A stretch of DNA of 64,000 bases from Aculops lycopersici. Its lineage: Eukaryota > Arthropoda > Arachnida > Trombidiformes > Eriophyidae. A program made the translations under genes and the position numbers. The DNA lies in assembly GCA_015350385.1 (NCBI GenBank), contig WNKI01000001.1:2526699-2590698 (forward strand), in the 5' to 3' direction. Of this stretch, positions 1 to 9,500 are shown in pieces; position 1 is the stretch's first letter, and each line of letters opens with the position of its first letter. The notes beneath the pieces were generated by a model that saw only the letters and a list, made by a program, of their open reading frames with translations, was not told the DNA's origin and did not search any database.

Positions 1-565
1 TGTATTTTGTATGCCCGAATCTAGTTTATATATTTTGTGGACCACCATCATCACATATTAGGCAATGCAATATCAATCTTGTTAACCTCCCTATCATTAC
101 ATCTGATACTATTACCATCACAATCTTCTCTCAGATCAACTAACGGACTTTCTTGCAAACAAATTATATCACCTGGTTCAAAAAATCTGCTTGTAGCTTC
201 ACCCTATCGAACTGTCAATCAATAATAACAACAGAAAGAGCAATCAGCATCTTGAAGTTTCATCTGTAGTTCTTCTTGACTTCGTGATTCTTGCAACAGA
301 ACAACATAAAACAGTCTGCTTTTACACCCGCTCACTTGCATCAAATCTCTTCTTATCGCTAAACAAGAACAGTCATATAGACTTCATCATTCTCGAACAA
401 GAGACAATCACAATATTGGCATCTCAATCAACAGAGCCGTCGGAATTGTTATCTACAACAAACAACAAATTAACCTCAAATCAGCATTCTGGTCTTGTCA
501 TAAGGGACAGATCAACTAACTCAATCATTATTATTATCCAGAGTATCATTGCATCTGCATAGTAC
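1..565 (+). other. Upstream region / probable 5' leader of NAT1
   Basis: No recognisable gene lies here. The stretch is AT-rich and precedes the NAT1 ATG at 566. It has short ATG-started frames, for example from 11, that stop quickly. A GTG-started open frame runs 284-562 in the same frame as NAT1 and ends in TAG at 560-562, one sense codon before the NAT1 ATG. Its composition (Ile/Ser/Thr/Asn-rich) does not look like a conserved protein. Possible 3' splice acceptors (CAG near 540, TAG at 562) mean part of this could be intron. I regard it as 5' UTR or intron rather than coding. Confidence 0.5.
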
Positions 566-3500
566 ATGATTCAAAGAATAACTGCCGAAAAGAATATAAT
601 GTACCCTGGGTTGCCCAATCACATCATTGAAGAGAGGCAAGATATTATATTTCGCAAGGTTCGTGGAATTTTGAATAAGATCACACCGGAGACATTTGAC
701 AAACTAAGCAAGGAGTTGGTTAACGTTGGTCTCGATTCGCCAAGAACATTGAGAGGTGTGATATATCTTCTGTTTGACAAGGCATTGAAAGACTTAAAAT
801 ACAGTTCATTGTATGCAAAATTATGTCAGATTTTAAGTGAAAAGGTACCCAATTTTGAGACAGAACCTGGGCCAAATACATTTTGTAAATTTCTTATCTC
901 TAAGTGTGAGGACGAATTTGAGAGACGCCGTAAGGCGACTGAGGATTTTGATGGCAAAAATGAGCTCACCGACGAGGAGTATGAGCTCAAGGCTATTGCC
1001 AAGCTCAAAATGCTCGGTAATATCAAATTCATCTGTGAATTGGGAAAGAAACGACTATTACAGGAGGAGATACTACATGAATGTATCCGGGGATTGTTGT
1101 CTAAGAAAAAGGAACGTCCATTACAGGACCAGGCTCAAGACTTGGAATGTCTCTGTCAGATAATGAAAACGATTGGTAGCTTGTTAGATGGGCAAGCATC
1201 TAGGAATCTCATGAATCAATATTTTGAACGAATTGATATGTTCTCAAAAAAGCCTGAGCTACCTTCTAGGATTAGATTTATGTTAAGGGATGTTATTGAT
1301 TTGCGAAACAACAATTGGCGTCCAAGACCATTTCAACGCGAGGATACTGTCCCTCAGCCATTATCCAAACTTCGAGAGGAAGCTGGGTTCGATTTAAACA
1401 CTGCAAACACAAGTATTGATAAACTAGGCAATAATAAGAATCTATTAGATCTATCCAAGTTACATGGAAGCAAACTATCTGCGCTGCTGTTAGACGATGA
1501 TCCAGGCTTCACAACCTCGGCTGACTTTCATTGGGGTTCAACATCATTCATGCTGGAGGATCCTTCTTTCGATGTGTTCTGCAAATCCTCATCTACAAAT
1601 TACAACAACAATAACAACAGTAGCAGTAATAGTTCGCCTTTGATAGGTAAACCTTCAATACCATCTAGTTTGGTAGCTGCCACCTTACCGACAACATCCA
1701 GTGCAAGTAATATTCTTGCAGGAAGACCTAATATTAACCAGGCGAGCCTACCGCATGCCAACTCATTCAGTTCCGCATCCACATTTCACAAGACTTTAAA
1801 GACACAACCATTTAATCAGCAACATCTGAACAACAATGAACCGCATCGGGGATTGGAGTATAGAGACTCATCATATCCGAATTCATCAATTAGGCATGCG
1901 CAAGAAAACATTAATAAGTACAATAGCAACAACACTTTAGCAACAAATAATCCAAATAATGCTAGGACCACCAATCAAAAGGTTTATCAACCTTTACAGG
2001 GAGAGAGAAGAATCTTTGGTGATGGCGTGGCTGTTATGAGCCCTCGGCAACAGAATCAATTGCATCAACATAAGCAGCCGTCACCAAAAGATAACCCCAT
2101 AAATTTTAAGCAGCCTACGCAGAATCTAGGTAGACCTCAACAACATCAGCTACCTCCTCGATTAGATGGGAATCGCATGGGCTTCGAAGGTGACAAAAAT
2201 CATCATCTGTCGAACAACCAGAGAAACCGTCCTGATCTGGGTGTGTTTCACCAGCAGCAAAAACTTCCTTCTAGCTTGGTCAACACGGCGATAGATCAGC
2301 ATGTCAATAACGGACCCATAAGACGATTTGGAGCAGAAATCTACGGTGAACAGACCATGCAGCCTTCGCAACAGCAATATCGTTCTACCGGAAAAACATC
2401 GCCAATACTAGCTTCAAGGCAAATCCCTCAGCAACAACCTCCACAAAGGATGGTATCTGGACGGATGCATGACAACGATATGCCTCCAACGCTCCACTCT
2501 GAGCCTCAGAGGCAACAAGTAGCCGATATGCTTGACAGAAGGCAGCCGGATCACCTTGCAAGAAGAGAGATTGATGTACAGCAGCAATCTCATCCTCAAG
2601 TCCAGAATCAATTCCAGCATCAACAACCAAGGCAGCCTAAGTTTGCTGGGGGCCAGAATTACAGACTCCCCGGTCGAGGTGGTGGTCGTCAACCTTTTGG
2701 ACAGTTTCGAGACCAGGGTCCTGGTTTCGACAGGATGCAAGATCAACTACCAGAGTCAGATCTGAATATGAATTGGCGGGACAAGAAGCCCGAGATTGTT
2801 GGCGGTGCCAAGCCACCTGTTTCACCTTTATCCTCAGCATCGTCATCTACAAGCACAAATCGTCATGCATCCAATGCGTCAAAGGTTTTGAATCCAACCA
2901 CACGATCAGTGGAAACGACACGAATCTCTCAGGTTACAGTAAAGTCACAATCTGTCATGGATGAATTCAATAGATTTGGTGATCCAACCCAATCCAGAGT
3001 TCGATCCGAAGACGCCAAACAACCGATGAGACCAATAGGAACTGAGACTAGCTTCGGTAGAAGACCCTTTGTCCCAAGGACAAGCTATGATGGTCCAGGT
3101 CGATACAACGGCAACATTGCTGTCAACAATGATAAAAGTAACAACGTACCACTTCCTCTTGAAAAAGATAATAATGCACCAAGAAACTATCGAGGATCTC
3201 AGTCTCAATCGATTACCTCGCAACAGCAGCAACATAATCAACTTGAACAAAATCAAGGCATGAATGTTGCTGGAAATAACCAAAATAGAGGAGAATATCG
3301 TCGTGAGGGTCACCAGCCACCACCTTTGACACCTAGGCAACCATTCCAGGCACCACCTAGATTTTCATCCGAAACCAAGCAATCTCATCAAATGAATCGT
3401 GACATAGCTAACGTATCACTAAAACCAACAGAAGTAAACTTGCAACCGACTCCAATAGCACTACCTGGTAGAGTATTGGATGATAATATACCTTTTAATG

Positions 3501-5257
3501 AGACGAATTTGAGAAACACCAACAACCAAAATCTACCTGCAAGAGACAACACCAATATGGAATCCGGACCCAGATATAATCGTAGAGAGCCACGAAGGTT
3601 TGGATCAGGATTCCAGGAACCACACGATCGACATCAGGATGCTGGAACCAGACGCGGCGACTACAATAGGGATCGTTTCGAAGATCGCAACCGTCAAAGA
3701 ATGCATAAAGATCATAACTCAGATTCGGTGGGTCAAAATCTTGCCGACCATGAGCGAGTTTCCAATTGGCGAAAGGAGTCTGGTCACCAAAGTGCATCGA
3801 ATACCTCAGACTCTTTAGCAACCCAAACTTTGGCCCCCTTGTTGGCTGCAAAGACGGCGCCTCTTTTGAAACCAAGCGAAACCAACTTCTCGCTTAGACC
3901 CTCGCACAACCTTACTGGACGCACTCCTCTGAGTGCCAACATTGCACCAAACCAAACAACTGTCAAGCAACCTGATCCCACAATTGAAGATATCTCCAAG
4001 CAACCAGATCAGAAATCTTCAAAGCCTACCCCTGAAGTCAATAGCCAAGGATCTGCTGATCAAGACAAGAGTGCAGCGAGGAATTTTCATGTCAACAAGT
4101 TCATATCAGTGTTGTCTGAGTACTCTAGCGATTCGCCACCAAATGCTAGCAAGGCGGCTGCCAAGATCAAGGAACTGAAGATATCCAAAAGCTACCAACA
4201 TGAGTGCTTGGTATGTGCAATGAAGCAATCAATCACCAAGACGGAAGCTGATCGCAACCTAGTGGAGAAGTTATTTGTTCAACTGATGCCAAACATCTTT
4301 GAAACATCAACTTTAGTCAACGCATTTAAGGTTGTCTTCGAACAGCTCAAGACTCTTGAAGTTGAAACTCCCAAAGTCAAGTCTCTCGTCGCAGGATTCG
4401 TCAGTCAAGCTATTCTAGACAACTTATTGAGCTTGGAAGATCTGGGTAACGTCTTGCATGGTGGCAAGCATCATCCATTGTTCCTATTGGTGTTGCAAAA
4501 GTTAGAGAAGGCGGCTGGGCAAGCTTGGTTGAGCGAAAAGTTTATAGCCTCCAAGATAAATCTAATGGATATGTTACCTGAGGTGGATAGAACAAAGGAT
4601 AGGCTGGCGACTGCACTAAACGATCGTTGCTTAGGTTTCCTGGATCCAATGCTGACAGTTGAGCCAGATTTGTGGCGACAAATGAAGGAGCGAGATGCTG
4701 CACCGGCAGCCGTGTATCGTTGGATCAAGGAAAATGTTGACCAGAGTGTACAGGACTCGCCAACTTTTGCCCATGTCTTAATGTCGTGTCTCCTAAAATA
4801 TATACACACTGTTGCAAGGGAGAAAGCAAAGGCGACAGATACTCAACCGAAATTGGAACCAGAACATCAACCAGATGATAGTCCTGCCGCGGATAAATCA
4901 ACTCCAACAAATAGCAGTGGCAACTCATCAGGTAACATTACTAATGATGTCGAGAAGGAAATGTTGACAAAATACCAGCAAGTTTTACAGTTGCTTCTAA
5001 AGGACAAGCAAATGCAGCTTAACACCCTATACTCTTTGCAAACTTTCTATCACGGGTTAAATTTTCCCAAAGGATCTCTGGTTAGATGGTTCCATATGCT
5101 CTATGATATGAACATAGTGGACGAGGAAGTGTTTTTCATTTGGAAAGAGGAGCTCAACGACGAGTTTCCTGGAAAAGGCCAAGCTTTGTTTCAGGTAAAC
5201 TTTTGGCTAAACTTGTTAGCGGAGGCTGAATCTGAGGAGGAGGATGACGACGAGTAG
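566..5257 (+). CDS. NAT1: NAT1/DAP5 (eIF4G2-type translation initiation factor)
   Basis: A 1563-residue protein related to eIF4G that lacks the eIF4E-binding region and drives cap-independent or alternative initiation by recruiting eIF4A and eIF3. The MIF4G domain spans residues about 20-260 (FRKVRGILNKITPE, KYSSLYAKLCQ, IAKLKMLGNIKFICELG, LECLCQIMKTIG). MA3 begins near 1168 (VNKFISVLSEY). The W2 domain fills the C-terminus (FPKGSLVRWFHMLYDM, EFPGKGQALFQVN, acidic tail EEEDDDE). These blocks match human DAP5 in order, but that protein is about 900 residues: here a Gln/Asn/Pro/Ser-rich linker of about 900 residues separates MIF4G from MA3. The gene is one uninterrupted exon. Start: ATG 566 is the first after an in-frame TAG; ATG 599 is an alternative. 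Vertebrate and fly homologues use GUG, which is not obvious here, so a short upstream exon is possible. Confidence 0.95.
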   Translation: MIQRITAEKNIMYPGLPNHIIEERQDIIFRKVRGILNKITPETFDKLSKELVNVGLDSPRTLRGVIYLLFDKALKDLKYSSLYAKLCQILSEKVPNFETEPGPNTFCKFLISKCEDEFERRRKATEDFDGKNELTDEEYELKAIAKLKMLGNIKFICELGKKRLLQEEILHECIRGLLSKKKERPLQDQAQDLECLCQIMKTIGSLLDGQASRNLMNQYFERIDMFSKKPELPSRIRFMLRDVIDLRNNNWRPRPFQREDTVPQPLSKLREEAGFDLNTANTSIDKLGNNKNLLDLSKLHGSKLSALLLDDDPGFTTSADFHWGSTSFMLEDPSFDVFCKSSSTNYNNNNNSSSNSSPLIGKPSIPSSLVAATLPTTSSASNILAGRPNINQASLPHANSFSSASTFHKTLKTQPFNQQHLNNNEPHRGLEYRDSSYPNSSIRHAQENINKYNSNNTLATNNPNNARTTNQKVYQPLQGERRIFGDGVAVMSPRQQNQLHQHKQPSPKDNPINFKQPTQNLGRPQQHQLPPRLDGNRMGFEGDKNHHLSNNQRNRPDLGVFHQQQKLPSSLVNTAIDQHVNNGPIRRFGAEIYGEQTMQPSQQQYRSTGKTSPILASRQIPQQQPPQRMVSGRMHDNDMPPTLHSEPQRQQVADMLDRRQPDHLARREIDVQQQSHPQVQNQFQHQQPRQPKFAGGQNYRLPGRGGGRQPFGQFRDQGPGFDRMQDQLPESDLNMNWRDKKPEIVGGAKPPVSPLSSASSSTSTNRHASNASKVLNPTTRSVETTRISQVTVKSQSVMDEFNRFGDPTQSRVRSEDAKQPMRPIGTETSFGRRPFVPRTSYDGPGRYNGNIAVNNDKSNNVPLPLEKDNNAPRNYRGSQSQSITSQQQQHNQLEQNQGMNVAGNNQNRGEYRREGHQPPPLTPRQPFQAPPRFSSETKQSHQMNRDIANVSLKPTEVNLQPTPIALPGRVLDDNIPFNETNLRNTNNQNLPARDNTNMESGPRYNRREPRRFGSGFQEPHDRHQDAGTRRGDYNRDRFEDRNRQRMHKDHNSDSVGQNLADHERVSNWRKESGHQSASNTSDSLATQTLAPLLAAKTAPLLKPSETNFSLRPSHNLTGRTPLSANIAPNQTTVKQPDPTIEDISKQPDQKSSKPTPEVNSQGSADQDKSAARNFHVNKFISVLSEYSSDSPPNASKAAAKIKELKISKSYQHECLVCAMKQSITKTEADRNLVEKLFVQLMPNIFETSTLVNAFKVVFEQLKTLEVETPKVKSLVAGFVSQAILDNLLSLEDLGNVLHGGKHHPLFLLVLQKLEKAAGQAWLSEKFIASKINLMDMLPEVDRTKDRLATALNDRCLGFLDPMLTVEPDLWRQMKERDAAPAAVYRWIKENVDQSVQDSPTFAHVLMSCLLKYIHTVAREKAKATDTQPKLEPEHQPDDSPAADKSTPTNSSGNSSGNITNDVEKEMLTKYQQVLQLLLKDKQMQLNTLYSLQTFYHGLNFPKGSLVRWFHMLYDMNIVDEEVFFIWKEELNDEFPGKGQALFQVNFWLNLLAEAESEEEDDDE

Positions 5258-5296
5258 TCTTATTTAGTAGTTTTGTGTGATATAATATGCATATAA

Positions 5297-5354
5297 ATAT
5301 ATACATACATACATATATAGATATATAGATATATAGATATATAGATATACATAT
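5297..5354. repeat. AT-rich microsatellite (atatatag-type)
   Basis: An acat-type run is followed by about four copies of an 8-base atatatag unit in the 3' UTR of NAT1, before its poly(A) signal. Confidence 0.9.
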
Positions 5355-5394
5355 AAGTATAATAGACAAAAACGAAAAGAAGAGAAGACTTAAT

Positions 5395-5400
5395 AATAAA
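5395..5400 (+). terminator. Poly(A) signal AATAAA of NAT1
   Basis: AATAAA lies 138 bases after the NAT1 stop codon. It is the first canonical signal downstream and gives a short 3' UTR that ends before the facing small gene. Confidence 0.7.
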
Positions 5401-5520
5401 TAGGTGATTTCACGTTCATCATGAATAATCTTAACATTTACGGAGCTAGCGACATTGAGTTGACAGTTTAGTGCACTTGAACTTGAACCGTCATATGATA
5501 GTCATTCGGCTTGCTGTTCA

Positions 5521-5526
5521 TTTAAT
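5521..5526 (-). terminator. Poly(A) signal ATTAAA of the small secreted-protein gene
   Basis: ATTAAA on the minus strand begins about 30 bases after the TGA of the 5556-5861 frame. Its position supports that frame being a real transcript end, tail to tail with NAT1. Confidence 0.5.
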
Positions 5527-5555
5527 AACGCAACATATCACATCTCATGACAGTA

Positions 5556-5861
5556 TCACATCAACTTCAATTTCTCAATGGTTTGCGAAGTGAGTGAAGA
5601 TCTCTCATTTGCTGCCCTTTGCCTGGCCTCAACCAAAGTCTTCTCAATGCTCCTGTATAACTCCCTCAAATTACTCGCTGCTTGCTCGGCGATAGGTACA
5701 TTCACCAGTTGAGCATTAAACGATCTTAACTGGCTGTCCAATTGATTGGCAAGTTGATCAATCTCTGCATTCTCAGCCAACGCAACCTTCGGCTGATTTA
5801 CGATCATGATCACGGCAAGCAGTGCGCCCACTAGGATCCATTTTTGGTCAAGAGAAATCAT
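5556..5861 (-). CDS. Small candidate secreted helical protein (101 aa)
   Basis: I do not recognise the family. The frame starts at an ATG and encodes a short N-terminal stretch, then a hydrophobic core (WILVGALLAVIMIV) with a likely signal cleavage after VALA near residue 29. A mature part of about 70 residues follows, rich in Gln, Ala, Leu, Glu and Arg with heptad-like spacing (LANQLDSQLRSFNAQL, LRELYRSIEKTLVEARQRA). It is predicted to be almost entirely alpha-helical, with no cysteines. This resembles small secreted amphipathic-helix proteins in general, not a named one. Support comes from the ATG, the signal peptide and a poly(A) signal at proper spacing. Against it are the short length and lack of a known homologue. 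It lies between NAT1 and the 1248-residue gene and shares the latter's strand. Confidence 0.55.
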   Translation of the reverse strand: MISLDQKWILVGALLAVIMIVNQPKVALAENAEIDQLANQLDSQLRSFNAQLVNVPIAEQAASNLRELYRSIEKTLVEARQRAANERSSLTSQTIEKLKLM

Positions 5862-6520
5862 CCTGTTATGTTATGAGCCACCGCTAATGAGCTAGGCACT
5901 TAAAATGGCTGAATCCAAGGTTTGTAATATCAAACAAGAAGCTGTTGATATTCAATTTGAATGTTTTTTCCCTTTCTCGATTGTTCCACTGAATGTTTAG
6001 CAGTGATATGTGCATGAGTGTGTAACGTTTCTATCGCTTTGTCCGACCAAACGAAAGATGCCAACTCAAGGTCTAACTGTTTTAATGTTTGGGCGAGCCG
6101 CCATAGAGAGTCGCTTCGCTTTTCGAGTGGGCGAGCTAGTACAGGTAAGGAACTAAAAATAGCATTTAGTTTAGTAGACATAGTATTCAGGTGTTTGATC
6201 GCCCAACTTGTGCGCGAGTGTGAGTGTTTCTATCTCAAAGCGCGGTTTGATATGAGAAACAAGCTCCATGAACCTGGGCTATGTGCACGTAGCCCAGATA
6301 GTGCGAGCCGAATGCTCACACTGCTCGCATGATGATATAACCACTGGCTTAAGATATTGTGTTAGTTAATTTATTAATAATCTTATTTTATGACACATGA
6401 TAACGATACCTTACAAACAAACATGACTCCTCATTAAGGCGAAAAAATTTGAAAAAAAGCTGCGCCAAATTATTAACATAATTAAGAGTAAGTATTAAGC
6501 TATGTAGTGATGTAACAGGT
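5862..6520. other. Spacer between the small gene and the 1248-aa gene
   Basis: This holds the 5' flank of the small secreted-protein gene and the 3' UTR of the next minus-strand gene. Open frames at 5930-6181 (-) and 6018-6332 (+) overlap each other antisense and show no family features, so neither is called. Confidence 0.5.
6370..6375 (-). terminator. Poly(A) signal AATAAA of the 1248-aa gene
   Basis: AATAAA on the minus strand starts about 145 bases after the TGA at 6521-6523. It is the first canonical signal downstream. Confidence 0.6.
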
Positions 6521-9500
6521 TCAGATCTTGGACGAAACCCTGTTCTTGAGCTTGGCAAACCAATTGATCTTGGCATCCTTGGGCACCGAGTAGCGGCGCT
6601 TGAATTTGTACGAGTCCATCTCGCTGGCCAACTGGCCAACACCGTCCATATCCTCGCCATCGTCGCCCAGGTGACTGCCGCCCGGTCCAACAACATTCAT
6701 CCTTGAGGACCTGCGACTAATTCCACCCCTTGGTTTAACTAGAGTTCTAAGCATCGACGACGACTCGCTATCGCTTCCATTACGCGAACTACTCTTTCGC
6801 AGGCGATCCTGAGACGAGCTCATCTTACGCGCCGACCTCACCGACCTCGTGCTCTTGCGCAGCTGGTTGCTAGCCAACTTGTTGGCCAAGGACGACGATG
6901 CCAGCTCGCAGTCGCTTGTTGCTTGCGATCCAGGTTTTGCTTGTGGAATGTACATAACAACTGGCGACCTGGTGTGTGCATTCTCATATCGGCCATGAAG
7001 ACGACTAACCAAACTCATTGAGGAGCCGCCGACTTCACTACCTGAGTTTGAACCGGGCGTCCGGCGACGGCCACCTGTTAGCGGCATCGTGGGCCGACTC
7101 AACGATTGCTGGCTCATCGCTCGGCCTGCAATTTGAACTGGCCTGGCTGTTGAATTCAGGTGCTGGCCACCTGATGATGCAACATGACGCGACAACATGT
7201 CGTTGCTGCGGCGGAGATTTGTACTTGGCACACCCAAGCAAGAGGCAGCACCGGATTGGGTTTTATGGTGGGCGTTGGTGTGATGACGATGTTGCTGCTG
7301 TTGGTGGTGGTGTGAGTAGCGACCCAGTGAAGGGCGATGAGAGGTCGCATTGTAGCTATCAATTGAATGTGTCTCAGGTAAGCCAATTTCGTTTATCCTA
7401 TGTTGGGAATCGTAGTCCAGTTGACTGGAATCCAAAAATTGCTGCTGTCTTCGCGCTCTAACATTCTCATCCACAATTGATGATTCGGAACTTGAATCGT
7501 AAACATAAGCATCATCCTGTTGTTGAGCTGCCACCTGTTGTTGTCTTCCCATCCGCTGGCCTTGGTATCTAGTTTCGCCGTGATCGCTCACCTGGTTGAC
7601 GTCTCTCATACTGTAGGACCTGAGGGGCTTTTGTTGCTGTTGTATGATCGGGTTTCCAGCATTAGATTGTAGCATCCTAGGCGACGAATTCTCAACACTT
7701 GGATTGGCCCAGGTGCGAGTGGACGGCGACTCACTATCTTCGCTTTCGTGTTGATGATGCTGCTTTGGGTGTCTAATTTGACCAAGCGGTCTCTTGGATT
7801 TGTACATTTGACCTTGACTTGTCAACGATTGTGGCTGAGCCGTATCGTCTACCATCCTCTGTTGTTGTTGCTGTTGAGGTTGTCTGCTTGAGTCTAACCT
7901 AGTATTCCCGTTCACTGACTCAACAAGTGGCGTCGTGTAAACTGGATCTTGATCGTCCTGCGATTCATGCTGCTGTTGTTGGCGATGATTGAATTTCATG
8001 CCTCCATTTCGACTCAACCGACTCATATGACGCATGCTGGTTGATCGCATCACATCAGCTCCCGATGGTGCGTCTGATAACTGTGAAGGCATCACCTTGG
8101 ATGATGATAAATTCGATGGCTTGAGAGTGGAGGACGAACGCCGATGAGTTCCGCTGTCCATCAGACCCGAGAATGCTTGACTATGAGCTCGATCATCGCG
8201 CGATAGAGCGCAATACTCATGGCCTAGCTTATCTGGTCCCCCTATGATTGGTTTTCTCCGCTGGTTGTAATGATGATGATGATGATGATGACGCAAAGAG
8301 CCGGGCTTACAGGCGAGCGATTGGTGACGTTGGATTGGTCTTGAGCCAATCGTAGCAGATTCACTCAATGAAATCTCATCGCCTGTATAGCAGGTGGACA
8401 CAACATCCGGTTGCTGACTCTCTACTTCACCAACCTCGTCGTTTCGCGGAATGTTGCTCTGTCTTAACGGTTGTCTTCTCTCATCGTCTTCACCATTTAA
8501 ATCAACACCCATTGGTAACTGTCTATATGATACTCTTTGCAACGTAGAAGCCTCCTCCGTGTCCGAGTATTTTCTCATAAACTCATTGGCCTCACTCATG
8601 GATTTGACTGGTCGAGATGAGCTCCTCGTTCTTGTTAGTGTTGTACTCACTTCCGGTGACATAGGCTGGCACTTGAAACACTCTACTTGTATCTCTTCAT
8701 TGCGTGGCACCTTAAATCTGTCAGAACCTTGTCGGTGCTTAGAATTATTGTTTATGTTATTCCTCCTCTTCTCATTCTTGCCATAGTCACTCTCACAATC
8801 TGAATGAACATTATCCTCTCTGTCAACGCTCAAATCGGGCGCCGGGGTTCGCGATCTCGGCAAAATCTGGTGGCTAACAGCTCGAGTTCTCATCATACTT
8901 GGCGATGGCGATCGTGAGTCTCTCCCGCCAACGTCTCCGTGGTAACGGCTACGCAGTGCCCCATTACGACGTCCACGACCTGAGGATGCGGCATCGTCGT
9001 AGTCGTCGGCGCCACTTGACTCACCCCCTCTACTTGGCGACCCCTCGTCGCGCAATCTCGATGTGGACACATAGGATAAAGCAGTCTTCGGTCGACGAGC
9101 TAGCGAAGCAATCCGACTGTTGCTCCGGTCAACCCTGAGACCTCCGTGCTTTTGTAACAATCTAACTGGTTCTCTATTGTCAACACTTGTATCGTCGTTG
9201 TTATAATCGTCATCCTGGCTACGGTTACGATATAACCGCGAGTCACCATCTTCGTCGTCATTGTTGTCTGGCTCCACTTCCCTTTCATCATAATCTCGAC
9301 GATGCAAATTCATGGCGCCCATTGGTTTCCTCATGCTAATGTGCGTTAATTTTTGCATATTGTCACCTCCAACCTCTCGACCGCCGTCCAAACTTGGCGC
9401 CGACGAGCTCAACTCGCTCATCGAAGTCGGACCCTCAGCGTGATCTTGGTTGCTCGTTAAATTGCGTCTAAGTAGAGTACCTGTTGTTTGAGTTGGCGCC

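Noticed and set aside
284..562. 92-codon frame before NAT1 as a separate protein
   Set aside because: It begins at GTG, has no family features and reads like AT-rich leader. It is kept only as part of the NAT1 start-site finding.
5930..6332. Overlapping 83-codon (-) and 104-codon (+) frames
   Set aside because: They overlap antisense and neither has a signal peptide, motif or poly(A) signal at fitting distance.
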